From contig NW_020194620.1 of assembly GCF_002865645.1 (NCBI RefSeq), positions 1,495,353-1,559,352 on the forward strand: DNA of 64,000 bases, given 5' to 3'. Made by a program: the position numbers and the translations under genes. Shown piece after piece: positions 33,064-45,288 of this stretch. Positions within the stretch are counted from its first letter, which is position 1. Each line of letters starts with the position of its first letter. Under the pieces are notes generated by a model, which saw nothing but the letters and a program-made list of their open reading frames with translations, ran no database searches and was not told where the DNA came from. Source of the stretch: Hyaloscypha bicolor E (taxonomy: Eukaryota; Ascomycota; Leotiomycetes; Helotiales; Hyaloscyphaceae).

Positions 33064-35200
33064 AGTACGCTGGAGATAATTGCTGCATTACCATTGATCT
33101 ATGGCGTTGGGATCATTCATAGATATGGCGTTCAGGTTTGGGCCATGTATTAAACATTGTAAAGATACTGAATACTGAACATAAACACCACTCTAACGAA
33201 GCAACAGAGAATAATACCCATATCAAATCACTCCATTGGGTCCTGTACCTATTCCTAAGAAATTAGATTCAGCATACTTCTTTTTCGTATTTTCGGGAGC
33301 AGAGTGTTCCAGCAGTTGTTGGACATTGCTACACAAGAATGTCCCGAGAGCTGGTGGACATTGCTGCACATGAGGAATTCATACTCCACGAAGTTGGGAC
33401 TTACCGAACAAGCATCCGTGGTGGAGGAGAAGTATTGTTACAGTTATGCTCCGGTCTTAAACTTGATCACGCCTCTAAGCTTTGATCCTACATTTGTACC
33501 ATCCAGCCCATGTTAGATGCAAATGTGAAAGGGCCCGGCGAGGGACAGCTGCCGAAGAAACATCCCAGGGACTGGTGATTATAAGTAAAAATAGTCTAGT
33601 AGCTGTTGTCTCTGGGAGACTCTGGAATCTGCTCCTTTTTTTGTTGTTTGGAGACCTGCATATCCTTGATCTAGCAGGCTCTTTGTTTTGCAGGTGTATT
33701 TTAGAAGAGGCTCTTACCTCTGAGAGCTTCTCTTCCTTTAGTCAATGAAGCACCTTTCTTCAAGTTCTTCTGTAGCTGCCCACGCAAGTCCAACCATCGT
33801 CACTACTGTCGAGAATAGGTGTACAGAGGTTCACTGCTTGTTTCATAGAATAGCGTAGGTAATGCGATGAAGGATACCGTGACCAACTTCGCGTACAATT
33901 CGTGCAAGGAACTTTGCAACGTTCATTGCAAAAGTACTGACTTTGGCAGGATATCCTCCAACGAGCTGCACATTTCTCCTTGAGAAAGTTATCTGAATGC
34001 TAGCCATTGCTAAAGAGGAGGCCAATGAGCAGATTGCCAATGTTCCGTCAATCATTCGGTCAACGGGTGTCTTCCGTCTTTTGAATACAATAGTGTGCTG
34101 AAAATGTGGGAAGATTAGTGATGAGAACACTGCTTAGACAGACTAGTCATATTGGACGATGAATTTGGAATTGGTAGACCAAGAATGTGAACTCAGAGGT
34201 CTTGAAAGTGAGGGGAGGTCAGGAGAAACACTCTTACATTACCAATATAAATGCTGTTTCGGCCAAATTAAGGAAGCATCGAGCGTTGCTTCTACTGTAA
34301 TATTACTGCCCAAACACGATATTCTTATATAGTCTTTGCACATTTTAAGAGGTACGTGAATAGAAGCTCGGCTCGACGAAAGTCACTAGGCGTCGGCAAA
34401 TGTGTCTAGGTGGTAGAAAATATTTGAAGCCGCAGGTGACTAGACATCAGTAAATAGTTGAATAGCATTAGGAAGTGTCAACGATTTCCATGTTATGATG
34501 AATATGATGCTTCAGTAGTGAGATATCCTTGGCACGTATCAAGGGTCGGCCCTAGTGTAGCTCTGACGAGCAGTCTACAAATATCGGAGCCAAGTCGAGT
34601 ATTTGCCAGCTTTTGTTTCATTGTATTTTGTCCGCATATGATTTGAAGTGAAATGGGCGTGCATTAGTTCTTTCGCTCCCCACTGGCCTCCTTCTTGCGT
34701 ACCGGTGGAACGATTTAAATAAGGGGGCTGCTCGCTTAGGCTCGGCCTCTCTTCCTCGATCCAAACCTTTTCACAGAACGATCAAATTCATTCAGAGGCA
34801 GCCTCCAATTACAAAATTACAGGAAACTGAAATACCAATGTACTCTTCCTCCTAGTACTATCAGAAACTGGTAACACGAATGCTGTAAATGGCAAAGATG
34901 GTCAGCCCTTGTGCTACTCCCGAGCCGTGCACTGCCTGGAAAAACTTGAAAGTATAGAGATTCTCAAAAGGAAGAATATCACCAACTCACCAAGGTCCAG
35001 AGCCGTTTATTTCCATCTCTGTATGATCCCCTCTTTGGGTTTTAGTTACCATAGCTTGTTTCGCGCCATCGCTCGGCTTCTTGTTATGGTCCAGAGGTCT
35101 GCTCTGCATGTTGTCGTTCAAGAATCTTCCACATATGCTTCCGAGGATGTGAAGCAATGATATTCTGTCTCGCCTTGCTCCACCAAATTTGATGCTTCCA
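33064..35200. other. Intergenic, no supported gene
   Basis: 2.1 kb between two converging 3' ends. A small direct repeat (GGACATTGCT-CACA) occurs at about 33321 and 33357. ORF 33843-34130 (-) has no recognisable motif. Confidence 0.5.
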
Positions 35201-37091
35201 TCACACAAGCACAATTTCTTCCCAATTTCCACCCCTGTCTTCCAGCTCTGTCACAACTTCCCCATCCATGATACCACGTATATACGCATCTCCGAGGACG
35301 CTATAGTATTTCCTTGAATCTCCACTCTCTTCCGAAGGATTTAAGGAAGCTTCGGGTCTTAAGACGTATGGTACTTTTCCCCCAGCGAGAACAGCTACGA
35401 CGTCTCCCTTTTTGCATTGTTTCGGAGCCCATCCAACGTACCCCTTTTCCGTTGAAATGAAGCATCTGCCATAGGTGGTGCTACTAATAACCGTGCTGAC
35501 CGCAGCAACGTCAGAAGTGTAAAGGTTTTTGTTGAGAGGTGATGGTGTTTTCAGCCAAGACACCCACTTCTGGAAAGCTGAAATGCCCTGCAAGTCTCTT
35601 ACACGTCGATACCTAGGGCCGGTATTTCCAAAAGATATTTCCATCTCTCCGCATACGGTGAGCCACCAGGCAACCTCTCGCTGCTCTCCTGTATGCCAGT
35701 ATAAACTTCCAGGAGACTGACAGACTTCAAACAAAAGTCGACAATTCTCCAAAAATTCTTCCCATGTGCCTTCGGAGAAGCAATGGTCCAAAATAGTGTC
35801 GACTATTATACCTGTCCCAGCCAGCTTTCCACTAGCGATTTCCTTGAACTTTGCTACAGAATTTCCAGAGGCTGAAAATAAGGGAAGCGAATCCACCCGC
35901 ATACTGTACATCTTAAAGTTAGATTGGTTCATCCAATCTGGAACGAAGGAGGGCAATTGAGTTGACCGTTTGCCAACCAAGTAACTAAGAATATCCAAGT
36001 TCTGATTCCTTTCAATGAATCTAACCGTAACAGCGTAGACCACTCCCCAGAGAGAACAGCTATAGTCTGCCTCAACTAGTCCAACATCGTTACCCATAGC
36101 CAACCCCAACAGGCCATATACTTTATCACGAGGATCTGTCGCCTCTCGGGAAGCGAAGAAAGATATCCAATGGATGATGTTTCGCGCAGTTCGGTGCTTG
36201 ACGATGGAATCCATGCTTGTGAGTATTTCTAAGCATTCCAGTAAAAGGGACACATTACCGCTCTCGTCCACAAGTAGCTGATGGCAACAACCGTAAGAGA
36301 TCGCATGATGAAAGATGGATTTTTCAGCATCCAACATCAATTGCCCACAGACGACGTGACTCCCACTTTGGAATACTACCTGCTTCGCTAAAGCGTACTC
36401 TTGGACGGTCCCTAGAGCAAAGGTAACATCAGTACTTTCATGATATAGTATATATCCAGGTTGAGAGTGCCAAAGTCAACAGCACACCTGGCGAGATGGC
36501 ATATAAGGTGCGACATAGGAATTTTCGGCACTTACATAGCCTATTCCACCAGGGCGTTCTGAAGAATTGAATGAGGTGATCTCGCAGCTGAGTAGAATCT
36601 AAACCCATGCCATGTACCGAGAGACTCGGGGTCAATGGCTTGACAAGATGAAGAGAATCATCACTCCCCAGTTGCCTAAAAGCATCCATTGCGACTTCAC
36701 AACCCTCCCAAGCATCAACCAAATAGGCAACGACCAAATTCGCTCTCGAATAGATTGAACTCATAAGCGATACCTGGTGCGTACGTTCAACCATATCAGA
36801 CTGGTTGATACACAGGGCATCAGCCCACAAGATCCGCTCTCGGTCGTTGTACCGCAAATGGCTGAGCGCAGAATGAAGATTCTTGGTGATAAGAACTTCC
36901 TTCCCCCCGAGATTAATCGGCTTGACGGGCGTCATGTCTCCCCAAACGTAAGATAAGGCTTCGTAATTGACGTCGCCGTCGAAGGACGCGAGGCTGAAGC
37001 TGCATTCGAGACGAGACTCGTGGTCGAGTGATGGCGCGAGATGGAGCAGACGGATCTGCTTCTGGGCTAGGTCCAGTGATATGTACGCCAT
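35201..37091 (-). CDS. HET-domain protein (heterokaryon incompatibility type)
   Basis: 588 aa from exons 36536-37091 and 35201-36411. All three HET (PF06985) motifs are present: YEALSYVWGD near residue 45, ILWADALCINQSD near residue 90, and, rebuilt across the 124-nt intron, PWWNRLWTVQEYALAKQVVF near residue 185. They are followed by the usual ARNIIHWISFFASREATDPRDKVYG segment. The C-terminal half is of the generic HET-6/tol type with no NACHT, ankyrin or WD40 repeats visible. HET domains trigger regulated cell death when incompatible strains fuse, but most genomes hold dozens and only a few act as incompatibility loci. An imperfect tandem duplication lies just upstream (37277-37595). Confidence 0.92.
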
Positions 37092-37825
37092 AGTGGTCGT
37101 GAATGTGGACCAAGGATTGTTCCGAAGTGTGTGTGAATGAATGGAAGTTAGGGAGAGCCCTTGAAATCGTTGCTGAAGTGCAGGGGTTCGTCAGCCAGCG
37201 AGGCTGTGACTGAGGCTCGCAAATGCCGGGTCAAGTGAAATTGAACCGGAGAGTAGATGTTCTCGTTTGCTGGGAACATTGAAAATCAAGCCATGGAAAT
37301 TCTCAGGCCTTCTGGACATTGAATATTCTTTCGGCGCCTCATGGAAAGTTGAAAGCTGAAGGATGGAAGCAGGGGACAAGAGACAGCTCCCTAATTTTCA
37401 GCGCTTGCCGGGTAGAACTATATTGAAAATCAAAGTCATGGGAAGTCTTGGAACAGTAAACGCTCTTTCAACGGTTAACGGGGAATTGAAGATTGAAGGA
37501 TGGAAGTGGGTGGTACGCGGAATCGGTCTGTTTTTACCCGTTTGTACCTTCCACAAGTTACCACTGTAAGAGCTCGCTAATTTTCAGTGCATGCAGGACG
37601 TTGTCGGAAAGGAGTGAGCCTTGAGAAAGAAGAGCAGCAAAGAACTGAATGTACTGTATTTTCTTGGACATTGGACAACTCTGCAAAACTCAGAACTTCG
37701 AGCATGGCCTGGAGGAATGGATCTTGGAACATGAAGACCGGGAACATGGGGGTGTCTTTCCTTTCATTAAATCATAATGTTACTTCATGATGGCATATTC
37801 AATATCCCAACATGATCTAAGACAT
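37092..37825. other. Intergenic region between HET gene and rad57
   Basis: 734 bp, dominated by an imperfect tandem duplication at 37277-37595. No gene seen. Confidence 0.55.
37277..37595. repeat. Imperfect tandem duplication (~130-175 bp units)
   Basis: Unit A (37277-37408) and unit B (37421-37595) share ordered blocks: ATTGAAAATCAA at the start, GAAGGATGGAAG in the middle, and CTAATTTTCAG followed by CGCTTGC/TGCATGC at the end. The spacing differs, so the copies have diverged by indels. Confidence 0.65.
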
Positions 37826-39291
37826 TCAGCTTCTTTCCATAAGTTTCTGCGTTGGGAGATCATTCTCCTCGTTGTCATCATCGTTACCTTTCCCTTTCTT
37901 CTTGACAGACCTCATTCCCTCCCCCATGATCTCAAATTCCACGGCACCTCCCAATCCTGGTCCACTGGGTGCTACATGAGGAGCAAATACAACCTTCATC
38001 CATCTTCTCCATTTCCTCAGGACTGGCTCGCCCCTCTCGTTCTCTTCATCTGCCACTATTCCAGGCCCATAAACCGGCCTCTTTATCAAGGTTACCCGGC
38101 AAGCGATCTGCGTTGTCCAAATCAAGCCTAGACTCGGTGTCTTCATATTCTTGATAGAGAGATGCGAGGGATGGGGATCATCTCCCCAGCCTGTAAACCA
38201 CCTCTGCTGATGATCAAGAGACATCGGATCCATGGTGCTTTTAAAAGGAATTGCCGTATTCTCATCGATTTCTGCCCTAACGCCAGCCACACTCGACATC
38301 GACCCACTCATCGAGCTGTCTGGCAAGGTTCCCGCACTCCTCCTGGCCAACGGACTGCTCTGCGTAGCTCTATTCAACACTGGATTTGCTCCGCCACCAG
38401 AAAATCGATCTGCAACCTGATTTGCAACCACAATTGCGCAATTCTCATCCCTCGCCAGATCTCTCAGCAATTGTCCCAACTTCACGAGCTCTGAACTCCT
38501 CTGGGCCATGTTGGCACCATTGTTCTGCCCATTGCCAGTCCCAGGACGCTCGAATTCTGCACGATAGTTGGCAGCTACTGAGTCGAGGATTATGAGACGG
38601 ATACCGTGCCGTCGAACTGCGATTGGTACCTGATAGCGGAGGATATGATCTTGTGACTCGAGGTCAGGCGTTACGATACTAATTACTTTGTCGAGGGTAG
38701 GTTTTGGATTCGCGGAGACGAGAATGGGATGTGTACGTAGAAGTTGCGCGAGTCGAGTTGTGGGAAGGGCGCTTTCAGTGGAGATGTAGAGTGTCGAGCT
38801 GGAGAGACCATGGGGGAAGTCAAGTTGAGCGGCGAGAAGCAGGGTAAGAAGGAATTGCGTCTTGCCTGCGCCGCTGGAGATTGTTAACATACTGAATAAG
38901 AATCGCAATTTGCAATATCTCACCTCTCGCCGGTAACTTCTGTGATGTAGCCAGATGGTATACCGCCTCCTAATGCGCGGTCGAGATCGTCGTCCAGGGT
39001 ACTGATGGTGCTCCATGAATTGAGGATGTCCTTCCCCGTCTTCCTCAACAATGAACTCTGGTGCGCCTCATTATTACCATCCGCGATCCCCAAGATGTTT
39101 TGTAATGCCTCAAGCACTGCATTGCATAGCCTCTTCACACCGAGTAGAGGGAGCTGAGCGCGTTTTGCTATCTCCACGCAGTCGAGTGTAAGGAGATCTG
39201 CCGTTGTGACCAGGTTCTTCTCAAGGGAGGGAAGCAGTCGGACATATTGGTGTGTTGGAAAGCCGGGGAGGACAGCTGTTAGGTCTGTCAT
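37826..39291 (-). CDS. rad57: Rad57-like RecA/Rad51 paralogue (XRCC3 family)
   Basis: Recombination mediator that, with Rad55, assists Rad51 filament assembly. 471 aa from exons 38924-39291 and 37826-38873. The N-terminal ~90 residues are helical (ADLLTLDCVEIAKRAQLPLL). The ATPase core follows: TLDDDLDRALGGGIPSGYIT, then Walker A rebuilt across the 50-nt intron as GESGAGKTQ, and the Walker B region RLIILDSVAANYRAEFERPG, which is the Rad57/XRCC3-type version. Further motifs are LRDLARDENCAIVVANQVAD and LGLIWTTQIACRVTLIKRP. An insertion rich in Ser and Asn (residues ~270-310) and an acidic/basic tail are typical of filamentous-fungal Rad57. The gene sits between HET-domain and modin-like genes without obvious functional linkage. 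Confidence 0.93.
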
Positions 39292-40132
39292 GGAGGCATC
39301 TGGAAAAAGTGGTGGTCGAACTTGAGTTGGGATGGTTTAGCGGGGTGTTTTGCGGCGAAATTCAGTGGATCGCGTTGGCGCGATGTCCCGTGACTTCCCC
39401 CCTTTTCTTAACTTTATTGTCACGAACTTCGCGCGTCCATCTCCTCTTTTTGTACTCTTATTTCAGCAAGCAATCAGCACAGCAGCTGTTCCTCCCGGAA
39501 ATCTTTTCGCCGCGGCTTGCGGTACGGTCTGCCCTGCTGAGCTAGCACTGCTGACAGTACATCTGCGGGGACGAAGAGACCGCAACGGTGCCCACCCAAG
39601 GCCTCCCATTGTCCGGCTTGAGGAATCTCCAGGACTACGGAGCAGCCTCCTTCGGAACTTGCCTGCTACCGAGTCGTCGCAGGCCCGAGAATGTCACTGT
39701 TGAGAGGTCTCACCGTAGAACCCGACCCGTCTTGCAGGCACGCCCGAGCAACACGTCAACCCTTGACGTCCCTGCAAGTCCACAGATTGGAGAATGAGCC
39801 GCTCAGCTGAGGACTAGCGTTGTTATATATGTTAGGCAACCTAACGAGGCTCTTTTGCCCTGGTATTGAATGCTCTAAGTGGTCGCAGATGTGATGACTT
39901 GTCTAGCAATATGCACGAAGTCCAAATTGGTATGGATGGGACTAGGTCCAGGGATCTCAGCCTCCCTGACCGGGCGGCCCAGTGTTTCCTTTCCCCTCAA
40001 GTGGAAGAAGCAGTTCTCTTCAGCGTATCCCCTCTCATTCCCTTCAACCACTACCTCTCCGTACATTCTTTAAGGCACATTGTGCGTATCCTCTGTGTTC
40101 CAAATAGTTCGCTCGTCGCAAGTATCGACAAT
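39292..40132. other. Divergent promoter region (rad57 / modin-like gene)
   Basis: 841 bp between divergent starts. It contains a small inverted repeat GTTAGG-CAA-CCTAAC at 39831-39845. No gene seen. Confidence 0.5.
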
Positions 40133-42179
40133 ATGGCCATCAATGCCGAGCAGGTTACCCTCGATTTGACATACGCTGCTCTCGCCGTTTCAATTGGTGC
40201 TATTATTCTATCTTCACTGCAGGCGTTATTGGCATATTTGCAATTCGATAACAGTGAGGTCGGCAGGAGACGATGTTCAGCAGAGATCATGGGAGAGTTA
40301 TGGGCAAGAAAGACAAGAAGGAAATTTAAATGGCGAGAATGGAGATATCAAGTCTTTTTTGAAGTACCAGTCTTATATACTGCACCACCAGGGTATGAGT
40401 TTACCCTCGCTTTTTCCCGTTGTCTGAGCACCCAACTAAGTCAAACTTAGAATCACTGTCGGCCCCCTCACTAAAGTGAAGCCGAGAGCGAAACTAATTG
40501 ATATCTCTTGACGAAAGTCTGACACGGAGTCAGTCAAAGAGAGTAGCAAGACCTATCAGGACAAGGCGATTCCAATGGAAGTTATTGAGATCCAGAAACA
40601 CTTTCATCCGATCTACAAGATAACAGGCACAGAGAGTTCTTGCAAGCATACCTTGGCGAAATTCAGTAATGACGAAGAGAAATGGACAAACGTTCACACA
40701 GCAGAGGATGAAGGATGTTCATGGGTCCTACTTCTAGATGCTGTACAAGGGCAAGAGAAGGCTTCACGAGCATGGGACAACGCACTCCAACAGGGACTGA
40801 GCCACACAATCTGCTGTCTGATCCAAAGGAAGAGACGCTGTTGGGATTTCATACCCCCCAATACTACGAAACCCTTTGCAATGACAACCATTTGTCATCT
40901 TATCGAGATTATGTCAATGTTGGGTCTCGTCTGGAAAGAGTTCGACATAAAAAAGTCGTCATTGAGCGCCGAGGGCAATGGTTATATGGTCAAAAGCGAA
41001 TACGTCCCAGGCCTCGGCATTCTGACCAGATTTTCCCGCTTATCGAAAGCAGAGCATAAGGAGAACAGGATCGTTCCCTGTGAAGAAATCAAGCGACTTT
41101 GCTTTGGAGAAGTGTCGTCACTCTTTGACACGGTGAGGGAAAGTCTGCAGGCAAGCCCGGGTCGATTGGAATATTGCCTCAAGCGCTTGCTGCCAAAACT
41201 GGGTCACGAGCATCGAAAGCTTATTTTGGATAAAACTGAAGAACCACCAAGATCACTCATGTTCCCGAGTAAGTACTTGTCCAAGAAGGGTCCCTCGGAT
41301 TTTGATTACTCACCACACATCAGTCACTTTTGAGCTTATTGCTATGACCACGAAATCTGTTCATATCCCGGGGTCAAATTTCGAAGACTTCCAAATCCTT
41401 GCAAAGACAGTTGGAATCCGGGTCTAGACGCAGCCGCTTGTTTGGCTGCATTTGCCTGCGAACTAAAGGACTGCCCTAGTTTGGGTAACCACATACTCAC
41501 GGAAGAGCTCCAAGAATTGTTTCAACATAGGCCCGTGGATGCTTTGGTGGTCAACAACCCACAAACTCAAACCTTACTCCAGAAGATCCAGGCATACTCC
41601 GATGCAGCCACTTGCCTTGCAAACGAAAAAGCTGATAAGCACTATTATGCCCAGGAGGAGGATAGACAAACCAGTAAGGACCGAGCAGCCGAGCAACATA
41701 ATACTCGACTTCTTGTTCTGCTTGACTCTCTGCATTTGGCTGTCGAGATGGTCGACGAAAGGCTCAAAGGCCTGGTTGGCAAACCCCAATTCGGTGAAGT
41801 CCTCGCTTTGCACCTTGCCGCAGTGCTAGATCAACAAAACACACTCAACTTGGAGCTGGCGAATGCGACCGGAGACAACCCAAAAGAGAAGATCCTGATC
41901 AACTTCTACCTCAACAACATATTCCCAGCTGCGGTGAAGGAACCGGTAGAAGCAGTCAGTGGCACGCAAACGCCGGACTCGGCGACGTCACAGTCGGCTG
42001 GTAGTGATGAAGCCACGCTCTCTCCAGCAACAACAACAAACGAAGAAAGGAGTGCTATCTGGTTGGGATTGATGTTCAAAATGTGGTCATGGCTGTTTCT
42101 GCATGATTTCAACCCTGAGGATAATATGATTGAGAGGAGCGAATTCAAGAATAACAGATTGCCTATCTATATTGGCTAA
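40133..42179 (+). CDS. Modin-like fungal protein with N-terminal membrane span
   Basis: 626 aa from exons 40133-40392, 40451-40475, 40518-41268 and 41335-42179. The second intron (40476-40517) is only 42 nt. Without it a TGA interrupts an otherwise continuous frame, so it is either a very short intron or a nonsense mutation. The N-terminus has one hydrophobic span (LTYAALAVSIGAIILSSLQALLAYL). The conserved block CWDFIPPNTTKPFAMTTICH, then LGLVWKEFD, LSAEGNGYMVKSE and GLGILTRF resembles a large fungal family that databases often label 'modin'. A further conserved piece is DSWNPGLDAAACLAAFACEL. The biochemical role is unknown. It is divergent from rad57. Confidence 0.8.
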
Positions 42180-43571
42180 TGTGGGAAATTGGTTTGATTT
42201 ATAAAAATCTTCCCTTGGTCTGTGATGGCTTAATACTAAAAGTTCGGAGTTCTTTCGGGCTGGAGATCGCAGTATCTCCAGTAGGGTTCTTTATGGTAGC
42301 AAACGGATCTGTTATTCTCTGCAATGTTACCAGTTTGCTTCCAGTGATTCGTTCGAAATAGGAGGAGAATTGCGGCACGATTCAACTGTTAATTGACCAC
42401 CAGGACCTGGATCTTCGCAACTAATAGTCGGACTTGGCGTCAAGTCCGACTATTATTTGTACCAATCACATTCAATTCCCGCCGTAGCCTTGCAATCGTG
42501 TTCTCCTTGGTACCCAAAAGAAATCTTTGCCACACAAGTCTTTACAAGAAGGCCAAGCGGAGTTTTCGGAAGGTCCCCTATCTCAAAACATCACATCTCT
42601 ACTCGCCCAGAACGTCGTTTGCTCAGTGGCTCAAATCTCATTGGGCATGTTCCAGCAGCCAAGTGGTTCTCTCCGACGCCTCAACACTGTGCAACAATGC
42701 GCGAGACACATGGCTGAAGGTGACATATATTGAGATCTATCTTCCCCAAACTCATCTGCGAGCTACCCTCGGTCCAACTGGAGAGGAAGACTACCCTTTA
42801 GTACTCATGGGGCTCGTTCAAGCCGTTGGAGTTGGTCCTAGACTTTCATCTACAGGTACTCGTGCGTAGGATTAAAAAAACCCTACCCTGAAGTTTGTTT
42901 CTAGCACGTTCGCCTCCACAAAACCTGAATTCCAGCTGTCTTATTCTTTTAGTACCCCGTCTTGCGGCGTCTGTGGATCCAGACAGGGGATGGGTTTATT
43001 TACCCAAGTCACCAAGTATCAATATTGATGCCAAGACGGTCGAGAAATCAGACTCATACTCGCCACTTCCAGGGCCTGAGCGGCTCCAATCCCCCGCTAA
43101 GAATTCGTTCAGCTCCTGCAGCCACTCCGCCTCCTAATACCAGGCACTTCCCAACAAGCGCAGCCCTTCTTGGCTCTTTAAGTCTTCATCGTCGATCTTG
43201 CGCTTCGAGCAAGTATTTAGCCACCTGGCGTGTAGATATGGTATCGTGCCACCAATTATGGACTGTGGCACAATGCCACTCTCTCGGAACAAGGTACGCG
43301 AGAACCCTTGCTTTTTACAACTCTACCAGAACGGATGATCTACTCTAGGGGGTATTGGTCAAATTGTCACCAGTGCATCAAGAATGATCCACCGAAGAAC
43401 GAACCTCTTCCTAATTTAGAGCGGTAAGATAATGCTATTTTTCGTCTGGAACACCTCAGTCAAAGTAGTAGTATTCTATTGTTTCTGCTTTTCTTCTTCA
43501 CGGAATCAAGAAGTTCCAACGAAGCTTGAATTACTCATCGTGTCCACTGTACCAGTATCAATCCAGCAGTC
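42180..43571. other. Intergenic region with hairpin
   Basis: 1.4 kb between two plus-strand genes. It contains the perfect hairpin at 42422-42455. ORFs such as 42393-42869 (+) have no recognisable motif; they could be remnants, but nothing supports a gene. Confidence 0.5.
42422..42455. repeat. Perfect 15-bp inverted repeat (hairpin), 4-nt loop
   Basis: TAATAGTCGGACTTG, loop GCGT, CAAGTCCGACTATTA. The arms match at all 15 positions. It lies about 240 bp after the stop of the modin-like gene. Confidence 0.9.
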
Positions 43572-44631
43572 ATGGTTTGCACGAAATCATTACTGTTTGC
43601 GGGAATTCTGTCCCTGGCCTCTTCTCTTGCTGTCGACTATGTCCCAGTAGCTACAGCAATCTCGAATAACGGGGCCTCGTTCAATTTGTCTCCCACACCA
43701 GCTCCAGCTCCGGACGAGCTTCGACGAAGACAAGCATCACAAATTACGGTACAAACCCTGCTGGCAGCCCCCGATAATACTTGCGGGTATTTCCAAGGAA
43801 ACTCTGGTCCGTATCCAGCCTTGCGAATCTCGAGAACTTGAGAAGCTTACAAGGCTAAACAGATGCACCATGGGGCTGTTCAACTGGGAATTGTGTCTTC
43901 GCCACTCCAACGGCGGCGGCGGTATCAAATGGCACCAAGGGAGCAGGGGGCGTGTTGTGCTGTGATCCCAAAACTGGCTGCCCAGCAGCGCCGGCTGCAA
44001 CAGCATGCGTAGGTCGAGATGACTACAACAAAACCTGTACAGGATCATGTACCTCCGATCCTGCCACATTGAAATGGTACCACTCCTACCCATTTCTCGC
44101 CCTCTTGTACGGGGCATGCTTGGACATCGATGGAACAATGCTAACATGACCTCAAACAGCACTTCAGGAATCTATCTCTGGTGCAACACCGTAACCTTCA
44201 CAACACCAAACATATCCGCATTCTTCTGTAACTACATCTCCACGACCGATCCTCTCCCTGCCCAGACGGCCTTTCCCGGACAAGCAGGACACGCACTCAC
44301 AACCACGGTTGCGAAATTCGCTACGACACCCGCCCCCAGCACCTCTCTCCCTTCTTCCCTAAAATCCCCCACAGGAACGCACAGCGCTTCGGCCACAGCA
44401 GGAGCTAGCACCGGCGGGGCGGGGAAGTCGAATAAAGGGGCGGTTATTGGCGGTGCGGTGGGTGGCGTGCTTGGGTTGGCGTTGATTGCTGGAGCAGTGA
44501 TCATGTTTTTGAGGTGGAGGAATAGCCGGGAGCCGGACCAGGGACAGAAAGGGGCCGCCAGTTCGACTGAAGAAGTGAGTGCACCAGCTACAGCGAAAGC
44601 TGAACCAGTTGTTACTGCAAGGCCGAAGTGA
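43572..44631 (+). CDS. Cys-rich single-pass surface protein (WSC/Mid2-like layout)
   Basis: 306 aa from exons 43572-43806, 43863-44076 and 44160-44631. A signal peptide (MVCTKSLLFAGILSLASSLA) leads to a Cys-rich ectodomain (DNTCGYFQGNSDAPWGC, STGNCVFATP, GVLCCDPKTGCP, TCTGSCTSDPATLKC, IYLWCNTVTF, AFFCNYIS). A Ser/Thr/Ala-rich stalk follows, then one membrane span (AVIGGAVGGVLGLALIAGAVIMFL) bounded by RWRNSREPDQ, and a short cytoplasmic tail. This is the layout of fungal wall-integrity sensors and related 'Mid2-like' proteins, and the spacing of cysteines is not that of a classical WSC domain. Intron 1 (43807-43862) uses a GTCCGT donor, like pmp3 intron 1. Intron 2 is 44077-44159. Both are needed to keep the frame. 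Confidence 0.85.
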
Positions 44632-45288
44632 GAAGCAACTAGATGTGGGAGTTTCGGTGGACAAACATAGAAGGAAAGGGACGGTTCAAGAGGGGGATAT
44701 GGGACGGCGTGCATAATTTTCATGAGGAGTTAGTTATTCTCTAAAGGAGGACCGCACAAGTGTCGCTTACAAGTACCGGATATATAGTAATGTCTATAAA
44801 GGGGTTTAGTCAGCGATAATTTCCCCATTACCGGAGATGGGTATAGAATAGGTGGCAATTTCATTGTTCATCAGACGCTGGTAAAATCGAACGAATATGC
44901 AATGAAGTATCGAAGAGCATGACTCACTTGGTAGAAAGGAGATCAGATGAAAGTTTTATTTCATCAGATAGGATGAAACTCAACATCGACTTCGCAAACT
45001 CAATGTCCCGAACCAACCCCTCGTCTATTCGTCTCAGGATCAATTAATCTCAATCTCATTCTACCTGGAAAGTTGGGACAATGAACGCAATGTACAACGA
45101 AAAGTATCAATTAACATTCATTCATTCATTATCAAATACTGGGGCAAGTTAATCTCAATCTCAATCTCGACCAAGAGCCACCTCACGTCAGATATTGGCC
45201 TCCACTGCGAAAATCAATCTAGCCCGCCAACAGAACTCAAACCCTCCTCTCCATCCCCATCAAACACACCACCCGTTCCTCTTGACGA
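44632..45288. other. Convergent intergenic region
   Basis: 657 bp between converging 3' ends. It has short AATCTC hexamer runs (around 45045-45060 and 45150-45170) and a TTCATTCATTCATTA run near 45119. Confidence 0.55.

Noticed and set aside
34650..34665. GGGCGTGCATT, similar to the transposon subterminal motif
   Set aside because: Only about 11 bases match, with no TIR start or TA-flanked partner nearby. Probably chance.
39831..39845. Small inverted repeat GTTAGG-CAA-CCTAAC
   Set aside because: 6-bp arms are expected by chance many times in 64 kb. The CCTAAC unit is not enough to suggest telomere-like sequence.
42393..42869. 158-codon ORF after the modin-like gene
   Set aside because: No recognisable family, several competing frames, and it starts inside the region of the perfect hairpin. 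A remnant is possible but cannot be supported.
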